Source of the DNA: Dickeya aquatica
Lineage (GTDB): Bacteria > Pseudomonadota > Gammaproteobacteria > Enterobacterales > Enterobacteriaceae
Direction: 5' to 3'
Length of the DNA: 64,000 nucleotides
NCBI RefSeq assembly: GCF_900095885.1
Contig: NZ_LT615367.1
Coordinates: 2,046,001 to 2,110,000 of the forward strand
The position numbers were made by a program, and so were the translations under genes. The notes beneath the pieces are model-generated. The model was not told the origin of the DNA, ran no database searches, and worked only from the letters and a program-made list of their open reading frames with translations. Of the stretch, positions 8,692 through 18,118 are shown piece by piece (position 1 is the stretch's first letter; each line of letters starts with the position of its first letter).

Positions 8692-9414
8692 GTGACACCA
8701 ACTATTGCACTATTACGCCAGCACCGTTCCATTCGTGCTTTCACCGACCAGCCGCTAAGTGATGAACAACGTGAGGCGATTATTGTGGCTGCACAAAGTG
8801 CCTCTACCTCCAGTTTTTTGCAGTGCAGTTCGATTATTCGAATCACGGATGGCGATTTGCGTCAGCAACTGGTGCAATTAACGGGCGATCAGCCCTGGGT
8901 GGGCCAGGCGGCGGAGTTTTGGGTGTTTTGTGCGGATTTTCACCGTCATCAACAGATTTACCCGCAAGCGGAAGTGGGGCTGGCGGAACAATTGCTGCTT
9001 GGCTGTGTGGACACGGCTCTGATGGGGCAAAATGCGCTGATCGCCGCAGAATCAATGGGGCTTGGCGGCGTGTTTATTGGCGGTATTCGTAATCACATCG
9101 CGCAGGTAACAACCCTGCTGGCATTGCCACAGCAGGTGTTGCCGCTATTTGGGTTGTGCCTGGGCTATCCTGATGCTTGTCCTGATCTCAAGCCACGCCT
9201 GCCTGCGGGTCTGGTGGTGCATGAGAATCGGTATCAGCCGCTTGATCGGGCGTTACTGGCCGCCTATGACCAGCATATTATTGATTATTATGGTCATCGT
9301 GACAGCAACCAACGCATGGAGAGCTGGAGTGAGCAGATTCGACGTATGCTAAGCAAGGAACGTCGTCCATTTATGCTCGATTACCTGCATCAGCAGGGGT
9401 GGGTCACCCGATAG
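8692..9414 (+). CDS. nfsA: Oxygen-insensitive NADPH nitroreductase
   Basis: FMN enzyme that reduces nitroaromatics by two electrons using NADPH; part of the oxidative-stress (SoxRS) response in E. coli. A GTG start at 8692 is chosen because AGGAAAAACCAAC precedes it and the protein then has 240 residues and begins VTPTI, as E. coli NfsA begins MTPTI; an upstream ATG at 8656 would add twelve unsupported residues. Conserved blocks are HRSIRAFTD near residue 11, SSFLQCSSIIRI near 40 and LGLGGVFIGG near 125, all in flavin or dimer contacts. It is followed 12 bp later by rimK, so the two are probably co-transcribed. Confidence 0.93.
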   Translation: MTPTIALLRQHRSIRAFTDQPLSDEQREAIIVAAQSASTSSFLQCSSIIRITDGDLRQQLVQLTGDQPWVGQAAEFWVFCADFHRHQQIYPQAEVGLAEQLLLGCVDTALMGQNALIAAESMGLGGVFIGGIRNHIAQVTTLLALPQQVLPLFGLCLGYPDACPDLKPRLPAGLVVHENRYQPLDRALLAAYDQHIIDYYGHRDSNQRMESWSEQIRRMLSKERRPFMLDYLHQQGWVTR

Positions 9415-9426
9415 CACCGGAGCGTT

Positions 9427-10329
9427 ATGAAAATCGCTATTTTGTCACAGGATAGCTTGCTCTATTCCTGTAAACGATTGTGTGAAGCCGCACAGGCACG
9501 CCAGCATAGCATTGACGTTATCAACCCGCTGTCTTGCTATATGAATATCAATTCAGCGGCTCCGTCGGTGCATTATCGGGGGCGGCAACTGGAACAGTAT
9601 GATGCCGTTATCCCTCGGATTGGCTCGGCGATAACGTTTTATGGTACCGCCGTGCTGCGTCAGTTTGAAATGCTGGGCAGTTTTGTGCTCAACAATGCGA
9701 TATCGGTTATCCGCGCGCGCGATAAATTGCATTCACTGCAACTGCTGGCGCGCCAGGGGATTGACCTGCCTATTACCGGTTTTGCCCACTCGCCAGATGA
9801 TACCGCTGATCTTATTAAAATGGTGGGGGGTGCGCCGCTGGTGGTTAAACTGGTGGAAGGCACCCAGGGCATTGGCGTGGTGCTGGCAGAAACGCATCAG
9901 GCTGCCGAGAGTGTGATTGATGCGTTTCGCGGGTTGAATGCCCATATTTTGGTGCAGGAGTATATCGGTGAAGCGCATGGCAAAGATTTACGCTGCCTGG
10001 TTATCGGTGAACGGGTGGTCGCGGCGATAGAGCGGCAGGCCAAACCGGGTGATTTTCGCTCCAACTTGCATCGGGGTGGGTCGGCCAGCCGGGTTCGTAT
10101 AACGCCGCAGGAGCGCGCAATTGCGGTCAAGGCCGCAAAAACATTGGGACTCAACGTTGCGGGTGTTGATATACTGCGCTCTGCGCGTGGCCCGTTGGTG
10201 ATGGAGGTCAATGCCTCGCCAGGCCTTGAAGGCATTGAAACCACGACAGGGCTTGATATTGCAGGGATGATGATTGAATACATTGAGCAGCATCCCCGGG
10301 TATCTTCGCGTGCTGGCATCAACCGATGA
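9427..10329 (+). CDS. rimK: Ribosomal protein S6:glutamate ligase
   Basis: ATP-grasp enzyme that adds glutamate residues to the C-terminus of ribosomal protein S6. 300 residues, equal to E. coli RimK. The ATP-grasp fold is visible from about residue 110: [17 protein letters not shown] (lysine and glycine loop for ATP), the VQEYI segment near 178, and the metal-binding VMEVNASPG near 258. ATG at 9427 with GGAGC upstream. It sits 12 bp after nfsA and 93 bp before ybjN, the same order as in E. coli. Confidence 0.95.
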   Translation: MKIAILSQDSLLYSCKRLCEAAQARQHSIDVINPLSCYMNINSAAPSVHYRGRQLEQYDAVIPRIGSAITFYGTAVLRQFEMLGSFVLNNAISVIRARDKLHSLQLLARQGIDLPITGFAHSPDDTADLIKMVGGAPLVVKLVEGTQGIGVVLAETHQAAESVIDAFRGLNAHILVQEYIGEAHGKDLRCLVIGERVVAAIERQAKPGDFRSNLHRGGSASRVRITPQERAIAVKAAKTLGLNVAGVDILRSARGPLVMEVNASPGLEGIETTTGLDIAGMMIEYIEQHPRVSSRAGINR

Positions 10330-10422
10330 GCCAGAGGCGTTGACGCTGTTATTTCTGTGCGGGGTGGCAACAGGTCGCCATGCGTCAGAGTTTTTATCAT
10401 TGATGAATATGAGGCGGTCAAG

Positions 10423-10902
10423 ATGGATTCAATCATCGTCCCTGATTTGAATGTGCTACGGCGGTGGCTGGATCAATTGGGCATTATTTATTTCGAATGT
10501 GATTCCTGTCAGGCATTGCACCTTCCCCATATGCAAAATTTTGATGGCGTATTTGATGCCAAAATAGACATGGCCGATAGCGTTATTCTGTTTTCTGCGC
10601 TGGCGGAAGTTAAACCGACGGCATTAATTCCTCTCTCAGGCAATCTGAGCCAAATTAATGCCAGCTCGCTGACAGCAAAAGCGTTTCTGGATATTCAGGA
10701 TGATAACCTGCCAAAGCTGATTGTCTGCCAGACTTTTAGCGCGGGGCGGGGTATCACGCTTGAGCAATTCCGTCATTTTATGGAGCAGGCAGAGCAACAA
10801 ATTTCCATGGTCATCATGGAAGCCAGCGCCAATAATCTGCTGTTTTTAGGGGAAGAGGAAGAGAGCCCTGCTGGGCTGCTGGGTAGCCCGAGTTTGCATT
10901 GA
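10423..10902 (+). CDS. ybjN: YbjN family protein (type III secretion chaperone-like)
   Basis: 159-residue cytoplasmic protein collinear with E. coli YbjN (158); the block CDSCQALHLPHMQNFDGVFD near residue 26 is almost identical. The family fold resembles type III secretion chaperones, and in E. coli and Erwinia relatives it affects motility, biofilm and stress responses; the mechanism is unresolved. The ATG at 10423 is chosen by this alignment (GGCGG upstream); a frame from 10357 adds 22 unsupported residues. A hairpin terminator follows. Confidence 0.9.
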   Translation: MDSIIVPDLNVLRRWLDQLGIIYFECDSCQALHLPHMQNFDGVFDAKIDMADSVILFSALAEVKPTALIPLSGNLSQINASSLTAKAFLDIQDDNLPKLIVCQTFSAGRGITLEQFRHFMEQAEQQISMVIMEASANNLLFLGEEEESPAGLLGSPSLH

Positions 10903-10946
10903 TTACGTTGTGGATCAATGACTGACCATCAGCTTTTCTTATTTTT

Positions 10947-10980
10947 AATAAACCGCATTTAATGCGGTTTATTTTGTTTT
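10947..10980 (+). terminator. Terminator after ybjN
   Basis: AT-rich 13-bp hairpin, arms AATAAACCGCATT and AATGCGGTTTATT, followed by TTGTTTT. Ends the nfsA-rimK-ybjN run. Confidence 0.8.
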
Positions 10981-11282
10981 AATCGATATATTTTACTGGC
11001 TTTGTGGCGTAGGAACGCATCACATAGATAAAATGTGAATAAATAATCGATAAAACCCGTTTTTTTTATTCCGGTCTGGTACGGGCGTAACAGTGCGGTT
11101 ATGCTTTATTTCTATAGGGTGCCGGTCGTAACGTTGTGTCGGGTTACGCATTGACAACGCAGGGTAGATGCATAGCCATTCATCTGTTGTCCTGCCGGTT
11201 ATCTAAAAATACACGCACGCCGTGCTCACGGTTTGTGCCTTAACCCACCTGTATTCACCCCCTGGTATGGAGGAAGGAACGG
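10981..11282. other. Promoter and leader region of potFGHI
   Basis: About 300 bp without a gene between the ybjN terminator and potF. It should carry the pot promoter and ends in a strong AGGAAGGAA ribosome site for potF. No operator could be identified with confidence. Confidence 0.45.
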
Positions 11283-12392
11283 ATGTTCACCCAACGTAAA
11301 AAATGGTTTTCGGGTGTTTTTGCCGGCTTGATGATCGCCGCGTCCGTCACCGCATCTGCGGAAGAGAAAACGCTGCACGTCTATAACTGGTCTGACTATA
11401 TCGCCCCGGACACACTGGAGAATTTCCAGAAAGAGAGCGGTATCAAAGTCGTGTATGACGTGTTTGACTCCAACGAAGTGCTCGAAGGCAAATTAATGGC
11501 TGGCAGCACAGGGTTTGATTTGGTTGTCCCTTCTGCCAGTTTCCTGGGTCGCCAGATCGGTGCAGGTGTTTTTCAGCCGCTGGATAAGAGCAAGCTACCC
11601 AATTATAAAAACCTTGATCCTGAGCTGATGAAGCTGATTGAAGAGCACGATCCAGGTCATAAATATGCGGTGCCTTATCTGTGGGCAACCACCGGTATCG
11701 GCTATAACGTCGAGAAAGTTAAAGCCGTACTGGGCAAAGATGCGCCGGTCAATAGCTGGGATTTGGTACTGAAACCGGAAAATCTGGAAAAACTGAAAAG
11801 CTGTGGGGTTTCGTTCCTGGATGCACCGGCAGAAGTCTATGCCACGGTGCTCAATTATCTTGGCAAAAATCCGAACAGCGCCAACGAGTCGGACTACACC
11901 AAAGAGGCAACCGACCTGTTGCTGAAACTGCGGCCTAATATTCGCTATTTCCATTCCTCTCAATACATTAATGACCTGGCCAATGGTGATATCTGTGTGG
12001 CGATAGGCTGGGCCGGGGACGTGCTGCAAGCGTCTAACCGCGCCAAAGAGGCGAAAAATGGTGTGAATATCAGCTACAGCATTCCAAAAGAAGGGGCACT
12101 GGCCTTTTTCGATGTGTTTGCCATTCCCAAAGATGCGAAAAACCTGGACTCTGCTTATCAGTTCCTCAACTACCTGCTGAAGCCTGAGGTGATTGCCAAC
12201 GTCAGTAACCATGTCTACTACGCCAACCCAAACAAAGAGGCAACGGCGCTGGTAAAAGACGAGGTGCGTAGCAATCCGAATATCTATCCGCCAGCAGATA
12301 TTCGCGCCAAACTGTTTACGCTCAAGGTACAATCACCGAAGGTTGACCGTGTGATTACCCGTTCGTGGACTAAGGTAAAAAGCGGGAAATAA
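11283..12392 (+). CDS. potF: Putrescine ABC importer, periplasmic binding protein
   Basis: Periplasmic receptor that delivers putrescine to PotHI. 369 residues. The signal peptide runs to about residue 26, with likely cleavage after ASA before EEKTLHVYNWSDYI. Binding-pocket landmarks of PotF/PotD are visible: YNWSDY near the N-terminus, DLVVPSASF near residue 80, and AIGWAGD with its aspartate near 240. ATG at 11283 has AGGAAGGAAC upstream. First gene of potFGHI; a hairpin after it may damp expression of the downstream membrane genes. Confidence 0.95.
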   Translation: MFTQRKKWFSGVFAGLMIAASVTASAEEKTLHVYNWSDYIAPDTLENFQKESGIKVVYDVFDSNEVLEGKLMAGSTGFDLVVPSASFLGRQIGAGVFQPLDKSKLPNYKNLDPELMKLIEEHDPGHKYAVPYLWATTGIGYNVEKVKAVLGKDAPVNSWDLVLKPENLEKLKSCGVSFLDAPAEVYATVLNYLGKNPNSANESDYTKEATDLLLKLRPNIRYFHSSQYINDLANGDICVAIGWAGDVLQASNRAKEAKNGVNISYSIPKEGALAFFDVFAIPKDAKNLDSAYQFLNYLLKPEVIANVSNHVYYANPNKEATALVKDEVRSNPNIYPPADIRAKLFTLKVQSPKVDRVITRSWTKVKSGK

Positions 12393-12418
12393 CCGTCAGC
12401 CTTCATGCCACTTTTGTC

Positions 12419-12445
12419 GAACAGGCGGCTTAATCCCGCCTGTTC
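12419..12445 (+). terminator. Intra-operon hairpin between potF and potG
   Basis: Perfect 10-bp stem GAACAGGCGG / CCGCCTGTTC with a short loop, followed by GTGTTATTT. Weak T-tract, so more likely partial termination or 3'-end protection of potF mRNA, giving excess binding protein. Confidence 0.5.
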
Positions 12446-12510
12446 GTGTTATTTGTGTCGTCGTCAGGTGACGGCGACTTTGTTCTGCTTTTGCCGGAGA
12501 GCAATATTAA

Positions 12511-13643
12511 GTGAACGACGCGATCCCCGTCCCCAGGCTAAACCTCAGAAAGCGGCGACACCGCTGCTGGAAGTGCGCAATCTGACCAAATCGTATGAGG
12601 GTCAGTTCGCGGTTGATGATGTCAGCCTGACCATTTACAAAGGCGAAATTTTTGCCCTACTGGGCGCTTCCGGCTGTGGTAAATCCACACTGCTGCGCAT
12701 GCTGGCTGGTTTTGAACAGCCGACGCAGGGGCAAATTGTATTGGATGGACAGGATTTGTCCCTGGTTCCACCGTATCAGCGGCCGATCAATATGATGTTT
12801 CAGTCCTATGCCTTGTTCCCGCATATGACGGTAGAAAAGAACATCGCGTTTGGTTTGAAGCAAGACAAACTCTCGCGTGGCGAGATTAAAGATCGCGTCG
12901 AAGAAATGCTAACGCTGGTGCACATGCAAGAGTTTGCCGGGCGCAAGCCGCATCAGCTTTCTGGTGGGCAGCGTCAGCGCGTGGCGCTGGCGCGTAGTCT
13001 GGCGAAACGTCCGAAGCTGCTGTTGCTCGATGAGCCCATGGGCGCGCTGGATAAAAAACTGCGTGACCGTATGCAACTGGAAGTGGTGGACATTCTTGAA
13101 CGTGTCGGCGTGACCTGCGTCATGGTGACGCACGATCAGGAAGAGGCGATGACCATGGCCGGGCGTATTGCCATTATGAATCGCGGCAAATTCGTGCAAA
13201 TTGGTGAGCCTGAAGAGATTTATGAAAACCCGACCTCCCGTTTCAGTGCCGAGTTTATCGGCTCGGTCAATATGTTCGAAGGCATCCTGACCGAGCGTCA
13301 GGATGATGCCTTGATTCTGCAAAGCCCAGGGCTGATTCATCCACTTAAAGTGAATTCCGATGTGTCGGTAGTGGATGGCGTGCCAGTGCATGTGGCGTTG
13401 CGCCCGGAGAAAATCATGCTGTGTGATGAGGTTCCGGCTGATGGCTTCAACTTTGCAGTAGGGGAGGTGGTGCATATTGCCTATCTTGGCGATCTCTCCA
13501 TCTATCATGTTCGTCTGAACAGCGGGCAGATAATCAGCGCACAGTTACAAAATGCCGACCGCTTTCGTAAAGGCTCGCCCACCTGGGGTGATGAAGTGCG
13601 CCTGTGCTGGGATGCGGACAGCTGTGTAGTACTGACGGTGTGA
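12511..13643 (+). CDS. potG: Putrescine ABC importer ATPase PotG, with an apparent frameshift in codon 6
   Basis: ATPase of the putrescine importer. The family start is the GTG at 12511 (GGAGA upstream), giving VNDAIP, but the frame then breaks: the C-run at 12525-12528 is one base short for the expected NDAIPRPQAK, and the starting frame meets TGA at 12583-12585. From base 12525 the other frame is fully intact to the stop: Walker A GASGCGKST, signature LSGGQRQR, Walker B LLLLDEPMGALD, and a C-terminal TOBE-like regulatory domain. Restoring one base gives exactly 377 residues, the length of E. coli PotG. The frame is open further upstream to 12405, but without a ribosome site. Either a sequence error, a recent mutation, or translation by slippage or from another start. 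Confidence 0.85.
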
Positions 13644-13657
13644 TGGAGGAAAAGGCG

Positions 13658-14617
13658 ATGGCGATGTTATCTGAACAACATGAACCACCGGGCCAATCCA
13701 TGAGCCCGTTGCGTGCTGCGCTGGCGCGTTTGCGCCTGGCACATGGGCGCAAATGGGTGATTGCGCTTCCCTATCTGTGGCTGTTGTGCCTGTTTATGCT
13801 GCCGTTTTTGATTGTGTTCAAAATCAGTTTTGCAGAAATGGCCCGCACCATTCCACCATACACGGATCTGTTGGCCTGGGCGGATAACCGTTTACAGATA
13901 AGCCTGAATATCGGCAATTACCTGCAATTGTTATCAGACCCGCTGTACATCGATGCTTACCTGCAATCGCTGAAAGTCGCGGCAATATCCACATTGTGCT
14001 GTCTGGCAGTGGGATATCCGATGGCGTGGGCGGTGGCACATAGCAAGGCATCTACCCGCAATATTTTGTTATTGCTGGTGATTTTACCGTCGTGGACGTC
14101 ATTTCTTATCCGTGTCTATGCCTGGATGGGCATATTGAAAGACAACGGCATATTGAATAATTTCCTGATATGGCTGGGTGTTATCGATCAACCTCTGGTG
14201 ATTTTGCATACTAATCTGGCGGTGTATATCGGGGTGGTCTATTCCTACCTGCCGTTCATGGTGTTGCCGATTTATACCGCGCTGACGCGGCTGGATTACT
14301 CACTGGTGGAAGCCTCGCTGGATTTGGGTGCTCGCCCGGTGAAAACCTTTTTCAGTGTCATTGTCCCGCTGACGCGTGGCGGTATTATCGCAGGCTCGAT
14401 GCTGGTGTTTATCCCGACTGTCGGGGAATACGTTATCCCTGAACTGTTAGGCGGGCCGGATAGCATCATGATAGGTCGCATTCTGTGGCAAGAATTTTTC
14501 AACAACCGCGACTGGCCGGTGGCTTCGGCGGTGGCGATGGTGATGCTGATTTTGCTGATTGTGCCGATAATCTGGTTCCATAAACACCAGAACAAGGCTG
14601 CGGAGGATCAGGCATGA
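13658..14617 (+). CDS. potH: Putrescine ABC importer permease PotH
   Basis: Inner-membrane permease, 319 residues (E. coli 317), with about six hydrophobic helices beginning near residue 35. The coupling loop EASLDLGARPVKTFF is near residue 215. The ATG at 13658 is chosen because GGAGG lies eight bases before it; an ATG at 13643 overlapping the potG stop is an alternative that adds five residues. Its last bases overlap the potI start by four (ATGA), showing translational coupling. Confidence 0.94.
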   Translation: MAMLSEQHEPPGQSMSPLRAALARLRLAHGRKWVIALPYLWLLCLFMLPFLIVFKISFAEMARTIPPYTDLLAWADNRLQISLNIGNYLQLLSDPLYIDAYLQSLKVAAISTLCCLAVGYPMAWAVAHSKASTRNILLLLVILPSWTSFLIRVYAWMGILKDNGILNNFLIWLGVIDQPLVILHTNLAVYIGVVYSYLPFMVLPIYTALTRLDYSLVEASLDLGARPVKTFFSVIVPLTRGGIIAGSMLVFIPTVGEYVIPELLGGPDSIMIGRILWQEFFNNRDWPVASAVAMVMLILLIVPIIWFHKHQNKAAEDQA

Positions 14618-15459
14618 ATAATTTACCGGCTGTGCGTTCGCCGTGGCGAACCCTGATCCTGGTGTTGGGATACAGCTTTTTGTATGCCCCGATGCTGATG
14701 TTGGTTATCTATTCCTTCAACAGTTCGCGGTTGGTTACGGTATGGGCTGGATGGTCTACCCAGTGGTATAGCGCACTGTTTGAAGACTCCGCCATGATAA
14801 GCGCCGTCGCGCTTAGTCTGACCATTGCCGCGGCGTCGGCCACCATGGCGGTGGTACTGGGCACGCTGGCGGCCGTGGTGATGGTGCGTTTTGGTAATTT
14901 CCGCGGTTCCAACGGTTTTGCCTTTATGCTGACGGCACCGCTGGTGATGCCGGATGTGATTACCGGCTTGTCATTGCTGCTGCTGTTTGTGTCGCTGGCA
15001 CAAGCGATCGGCTGGCCTGCCGAGCGCGGTATGCTGACCATCTGGCTGGCACATGTGACCTTCTGCTCGGCTTATGTCACGGTGGTGATTAGCGCCCGCC
15101 TGCGTGAGCTGGATCGCTCGATTGAAGAAGCCGCTATGGATCTCGGGGCGACGCCGCTGAAGGTGTTCTTTATCATCACGGTGCCGATGATAGCCCCGGC
15201 ACTGGTCTCTGGCTGGTTGCTGGCGTTCACTCTCTCGCTCGATGATCTGGTGATAGCCAGCTTCGTTTCCGGGCCGGGCGCAACGACATTGCCAATGCTG
15301 GTGTTCTCCAGTGTCAGAATGGGGGTTAACCCACAGATCAACGCACTGGCGTCGCTGATCCTCTTGGTCGTTGGCATCATCGGGTTGATTGCCTGGTGGT
15401 TTATGGCGCGCGCAGAAAAGCAGCGCCAGCGCGATGTGCAGAAGGCCAGACGTGGTTAA
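14614..15459 (+). CDS. potI: Putrescine ABC importer permease PotI
   Basis: Second permease subunit, 281 residues as in E. coli, pairing with PotH to form the transmembrane channel. It has six hydrophobic segments and the EAA loop EEAAMDLGATPLKVFF near residue 173. Its start overlaps the potH stop by 4 bp. Last gene of the operon; a hairpin terminator lies 47 bp downstream. Confidence 0.95.
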   Translation: MNNLPAVRSPWRTLILVLGYSFLYAPMLMLVIYSFNSSRLVTVWAGWSTQWYSALFEDSAMISAVALSLTIAAASATMAVVLGTLAAVVMVRFGNFRGSNGFAFMLTAPLVMPDVITGLSLLLLFVSLAQAIGWPAERGMLTIWLAHVTFCSAYVTVVISARLRELDRSIEEAAMDLGATPLKVFFIITVPMIAPALVSGWLLAFTLSLDDLVIASFVSGPGATTLPMLVFSSVRMGVNPQINALASLILLVVGIIGLIAWWFMARAEKQRQRDVQKARRG

Positions 15460-15505
15460 CCTCAGTGTCAGGCTAACGCGATAGCGCCGGTATTTGCCAA
15501 TTCCC

Positions 15506-15541
15506 ACAACGCCACCATACTTTCTGGTGGCGTTGTTATTT
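15506..15541 (+). terminator. Terminator of potFGHI
   Basis: 12-bp hairpin ACAACGCCACCA / TGGTGGCGTTGT followed by TATTT, just before ybjO. Confidence 0.7.
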
Positions 15542-15555
15542 CAGGGGGGGCAGAT

Positions 15556-16029
15556 ATGCAGCACATCAAGCGAGAGGTTCTGCGGCGCAGCCTGTTTGCG
15601 CCAGTCGCGGTCATGGTGGCAGGCTCTGCCATTATTGCCACGCGTTGTTTGAGTGTGATGCTGACCATCAGCGAACTTGGGATCAGCGGATTTGGCGGCT
15701 GGCTGAGTAGCAGTGCCAGGCAATGGGACAGTACATTGGTGCTGCTGGCTGCGCTGCTGGTGTTGTGCGTTGAGATTCGATGCGGTTTTGCGGTACTCAG
15801 TGGTGTTAACTGGGGGCGTTGGTGTTTTTTGCTGACGCAGTGTCTGGTCACCGTTTATATGTTGCTGGCGTCGTTGCTTGAGTTCTTGCCACCTGTTTTT
15901 CATGTCAGCGGGGATGGCGCGGGGGAGGTGTTAAATCAGCTGTTTATGCAGCGCCTGCCGGACTTTTTACTCATCCTGCTTCTGTTTATTCCCCGGCGCA
16001 GCCAGCGTTTTTTTATGCCCCACCCGTAA
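15556..16029 (+). CDS. ybjO: YbjO inner-membrane protein
   Basis: 157-residue protein with about four hydrophobic stretches (residues 18-35, 57-75, 90-112 and 135-147), corresponding by position and pattern to E. coli YbjO (162), which has unknown function. ATG at 15556 is preceded by a G-rich run (GGGGGG) that serves as ribosome site. It lies between potI and rlmC as in E. coli. Confidence 0.8.
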   Translation: MQHIKREVLRRSLFAPVAVMVAGSAIIATRCLSVMLTISELGISGFGGWLSSSARQWDSTLVLLAALLVLCVEIRCGFAVLSGVNWGRWCFLLTQCLVTVYMLLASLLEFLPPVFHVSGDGAGEVLNQLFMQRLPDFLLILLLFIPRRSQRFFMPHP

Positions 16030-16095
16030 TTTTGCCTGATGGGGGTGATACAATCAGCCCCCGTTTTTATCCTGATGATTGACAGTAAACTCGCC

Positions 16096-17232
16096 ATGCA
16101 ATGTGCCCGTTATCACGATGGCTCCTGCCGTTCCTGCCAGTGGCTGGAGATTGACTACCCCCGGCAGCTCATTGACAAACAAACGCATCTGACAACGCTG
16201 CTGGGTGAGTACCCGGTACGGCAATGGCTTAGCCCTGTGCCGTCGCCCGTATCTGCTTTTCGCAATAAAGCCAAAATGGTGGTGAGCGGCAGCGTGGAGC
16301 GCCCGCTGTTTGGCATGTTGCATCGTGATGGTACGGCAGTCGATCTCTGTGATTGCCCGCTCTATCCTGACAGTTTCACCCCGGTGTTTGCAGTGTTAAA
16401 GACATTTATTGCCCGTGCGGGGCTCACGCCTTATAACGTAGCGCGTCGCCGGGGGGAGCTGAAATACCTGCTATTAACACAAAGCCAGCTCAGCGGGCAT
16501 TTTATGCTGCGTTTTGTGCTGCGCTCGGATGTCAAATTACCGTCTTTGCGAGCGGCTCTGCCGTGGCTGATGGCGCAGTTGCCACAGCTGGCGGTCATTT
16601 CTGCCAATATTCAGCCAATACATCAAGCCATTCTGGAAGGGGAGGAGGAGATTGCGCTCACTCCCGAACAGGCGCTGGAAGAGCGTTTTAATCAGGTGCC
16701 GTTGTCTATTCGGCCGCAGAGTTTTTTCCAGACCAACCCCCATGTGGCGGCCACGTTATATGCTACGGCAAAGCAGTGGGTATCGGTATTACCTGTCCAG
16801 AGCATGTGGGATCTATTTTGTGGTGTTGGGGGTTTTGGGTTGCACTGCGCAGGCCCGCAAACGGCGTTAACCGGCATTGAAATCAGCCCGGAAGCGATTG
16901 CCTGCGCCCGGCATTCGGCGGCGCAACTGGGGCTGGAGAATGTTAGTTTTGCCGCGCTTGACTCTACCCGGTTTGCCGTTGGCGAAGCTCAGACGCCGGA
17001 TTTGGTGATAGTCAACCCACCCCGGCGTGGCATTGGCGAGGCATTGTGTGACTATCTGAGCCGAATGGCTCCGCCGTACCTGCTCTATTCGAGCTGTAAT
17101 GCACTGACGATGGCGCAGGATATTGCCCGTCTGCCGGCATACCAGATACAGCAGGTACAGCTATTCGACATGTTCCCGCATACCGCTCACTATGAAGTGC
17201 TGGCGTTGCTGCAACGGCGCATGGCTGACTGA
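16096..17232 (+). CDS. rlmC: 23S rRNA (uracil-747-C5)-methyltransferase
   Basis: Methylates U747 of 23S rRNA using S-adenosylmethionine. 378 residues (E. coli 375). Cysteines at positions 3, 11 and 14 together with the later CDCPLY form the iron-sulfur cluster site. The SAM-binding [10 protein letters not shown] lies near residue 237, followed by VNPPRRG near 308 and the catalytic cysteine in YSSCNALT near 336. The ATG at 16096 is chosen because the N-terminus then matches MQCA of E. coli; a frame from 16039 adds 19 residues with no support. Convergent with artJ. Confidence 0.94.
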   Translation: MQCARYHDGSCRSCQWLEIDYPRQLIDKQTHLTTLLGEYPVRQWLSPVPSPVSAFRNKAKMVVSGSVERPLFGMLHRDGTAVDLCDCPLYPDSFTPVFAVLKTFIARAGLTPYNVARRRGELKYLLLTQSQLSGHFMLRFVLRSDVKLPSLRAALPWLMAQLPQLAVISANIQPIHQAILEGEEEIALTPEQALEERFNQVPLSIRPQSFFQTNPHVAATLYATAKQWVSVLPVQSMWDLFCGVGGFGLHCAGPQTALTGIEISPEAIACARHSAAQLGLENVSFAALDSTRFAVGEAQTPDLVIVNPPRRGIGEALCDYLSRMAPPYLLYSSCNALTMAQDIARLPAYQIQQVQLFDMFPHTAHYEVLALLQRRMAD

Positions 17233-17242
17233 CGGCAGTGAG

Positions 17243-17272
17243 ATGACGCTACCGGAGCACCGTTAGCGTCAT
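17243..17272. terminator. Hairpin between convergent rlmC and artJ
   Basis: 9-bp inverted repeat ATGACGCTA / TAGCGTCAT with a 12-base loop and no T-run. Position between converging genes is the main argument. Confidence 0.35.
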
Positions 17273-17288
17273 GAGAGGAAAAATCGGC

Positions 17289-18023
17289 TTATTGCTGCGG
17301 GAACCACTTGTCATTGAGGGCTTTATAGGTGCCATTGGCTTTGATAGCCGCCAGCGCGTTGTTCAGTTTTTCCAGTAGCGCCTGATTATCCGGGCGCACG
17401 GCAATACCCAGCCCGATGCCAAAGTAGGTGTTGTCGGTGACTTTTTCTCCCACGGTGGCCAGCTCAGGGTTGGCTTTCAGCCACTCGTTGACGACGGCGG
17501 TATCACCAAACACACCGTCAAGACGGCCATTTTTCAGGTCGATCAGCGCGTTTTGATAGCTGTCATACGGCACTGTTTGTACTTCCGGGTGTTTCTCTTG
17601 CAGGTATTTCTGGTGCGTGGTGCCATTTTCCATACCGATACGCTTGCCTTTTAAGTCAGCGAAGCTGTGGTATTGGCCTTTTTGCGCAATGATGATGGCT
17701 GAGTTTGCGTAATAAGGCTGGGTGAACGCCACTTGCTTGCTGCGCTCGGGCGTGATGTCCATACCGGAAATAATGGCATCATAACGGCGGAATTTCAGGG
17801 CCGGGATCAGGCTGTCAAAGGCTTGATTGGTAAAACTACAGGTGGTCTGAAGCTGTTTGCACAGGGCATTCGCCAGATCAATATCAAACCCCACCATCTG
17901 ATTATTGGCGTCCAGAGACTCAAACGGTGGATAGGTGGCGGAGGCGGCAAAACGCAAGGTGTCAGCCGCCTGACTGCCAAAGGCGCAACCTGCCAGTAAG
18001 GCAGCAAGAACAAATTTTTTCAT
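17289..18023 (-). CDS. artJ: Arginine ABC importer, periplasmic binding protein ArtJ
   Basis: Periplasmic receptor for L-arginine, 244 residues. Signal peptide MKKFVLAALLAG... is cleaved after QAA or so (residues 19-20). The family segment YPPFES near residue 33, GFDIDLANALC near 49 and GMDITPERSKQVAF near 88 are present. The start at 18023 has CGGAGT upstream; a frame from 18095 is rejected. It is transcribed apart from artPIQM. About 65% alike by eye with artI below, a known duplication giving receptors of different specificity (ArtJ for arginine). Confidence 0.92.
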   Translation of the reverse strand: MKKFVLAALLAGCAFGSQAADTLRFAASATYPPFESLDANNQMVGFDIDLANALCKQLQTTCSFTNQAFDSLIPALKFRRYDAIISGMDITPERSKQVAFTQPYYANSAIIIAQKGQYHSFADLKGKRIGMENGTTHQKYLQEKHPEVQTVPYDSYQNALIDLKNGRLDGVFGDTAVVNEWLKANPELATVGEKVTDNTYFGIGLGIAVRPDNQALLEKLNNALAAIKANGTYKALNDKWFPQQ

Positions 18024-18061
18024 AGCATACTCCGGTTTATAGGATAGGTAGCGTGTGAGGA

Positions 18062-18091
18062 TATAAAAATGCCGACACAGAGTGTCGGCAT
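18062..18091 (-). terminator. Terminator of artPIQM
   Basis: Perfect 10-bp hairpin ATGCCGACAC / GTGTCGGCAT with a 3-base loop; on the minus strand it runs into TTTTTATAT. Lies 27 bp after artM and upstream of artJ. Confidence 0.85.
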
Positions 18092-18118
18092 GCATACATC
18101 GAAAACAGTCTGGTGAGA

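Noticed and set aside
12405..12510. Upstream extension of the potG frame starting at the ATG at 12405
   Set aside because: It has no ribosome site, runs through a hairpin and adds a cysteine-rich stretch absent from the family; a frameshifted GTG start at 12511 explains the data better.
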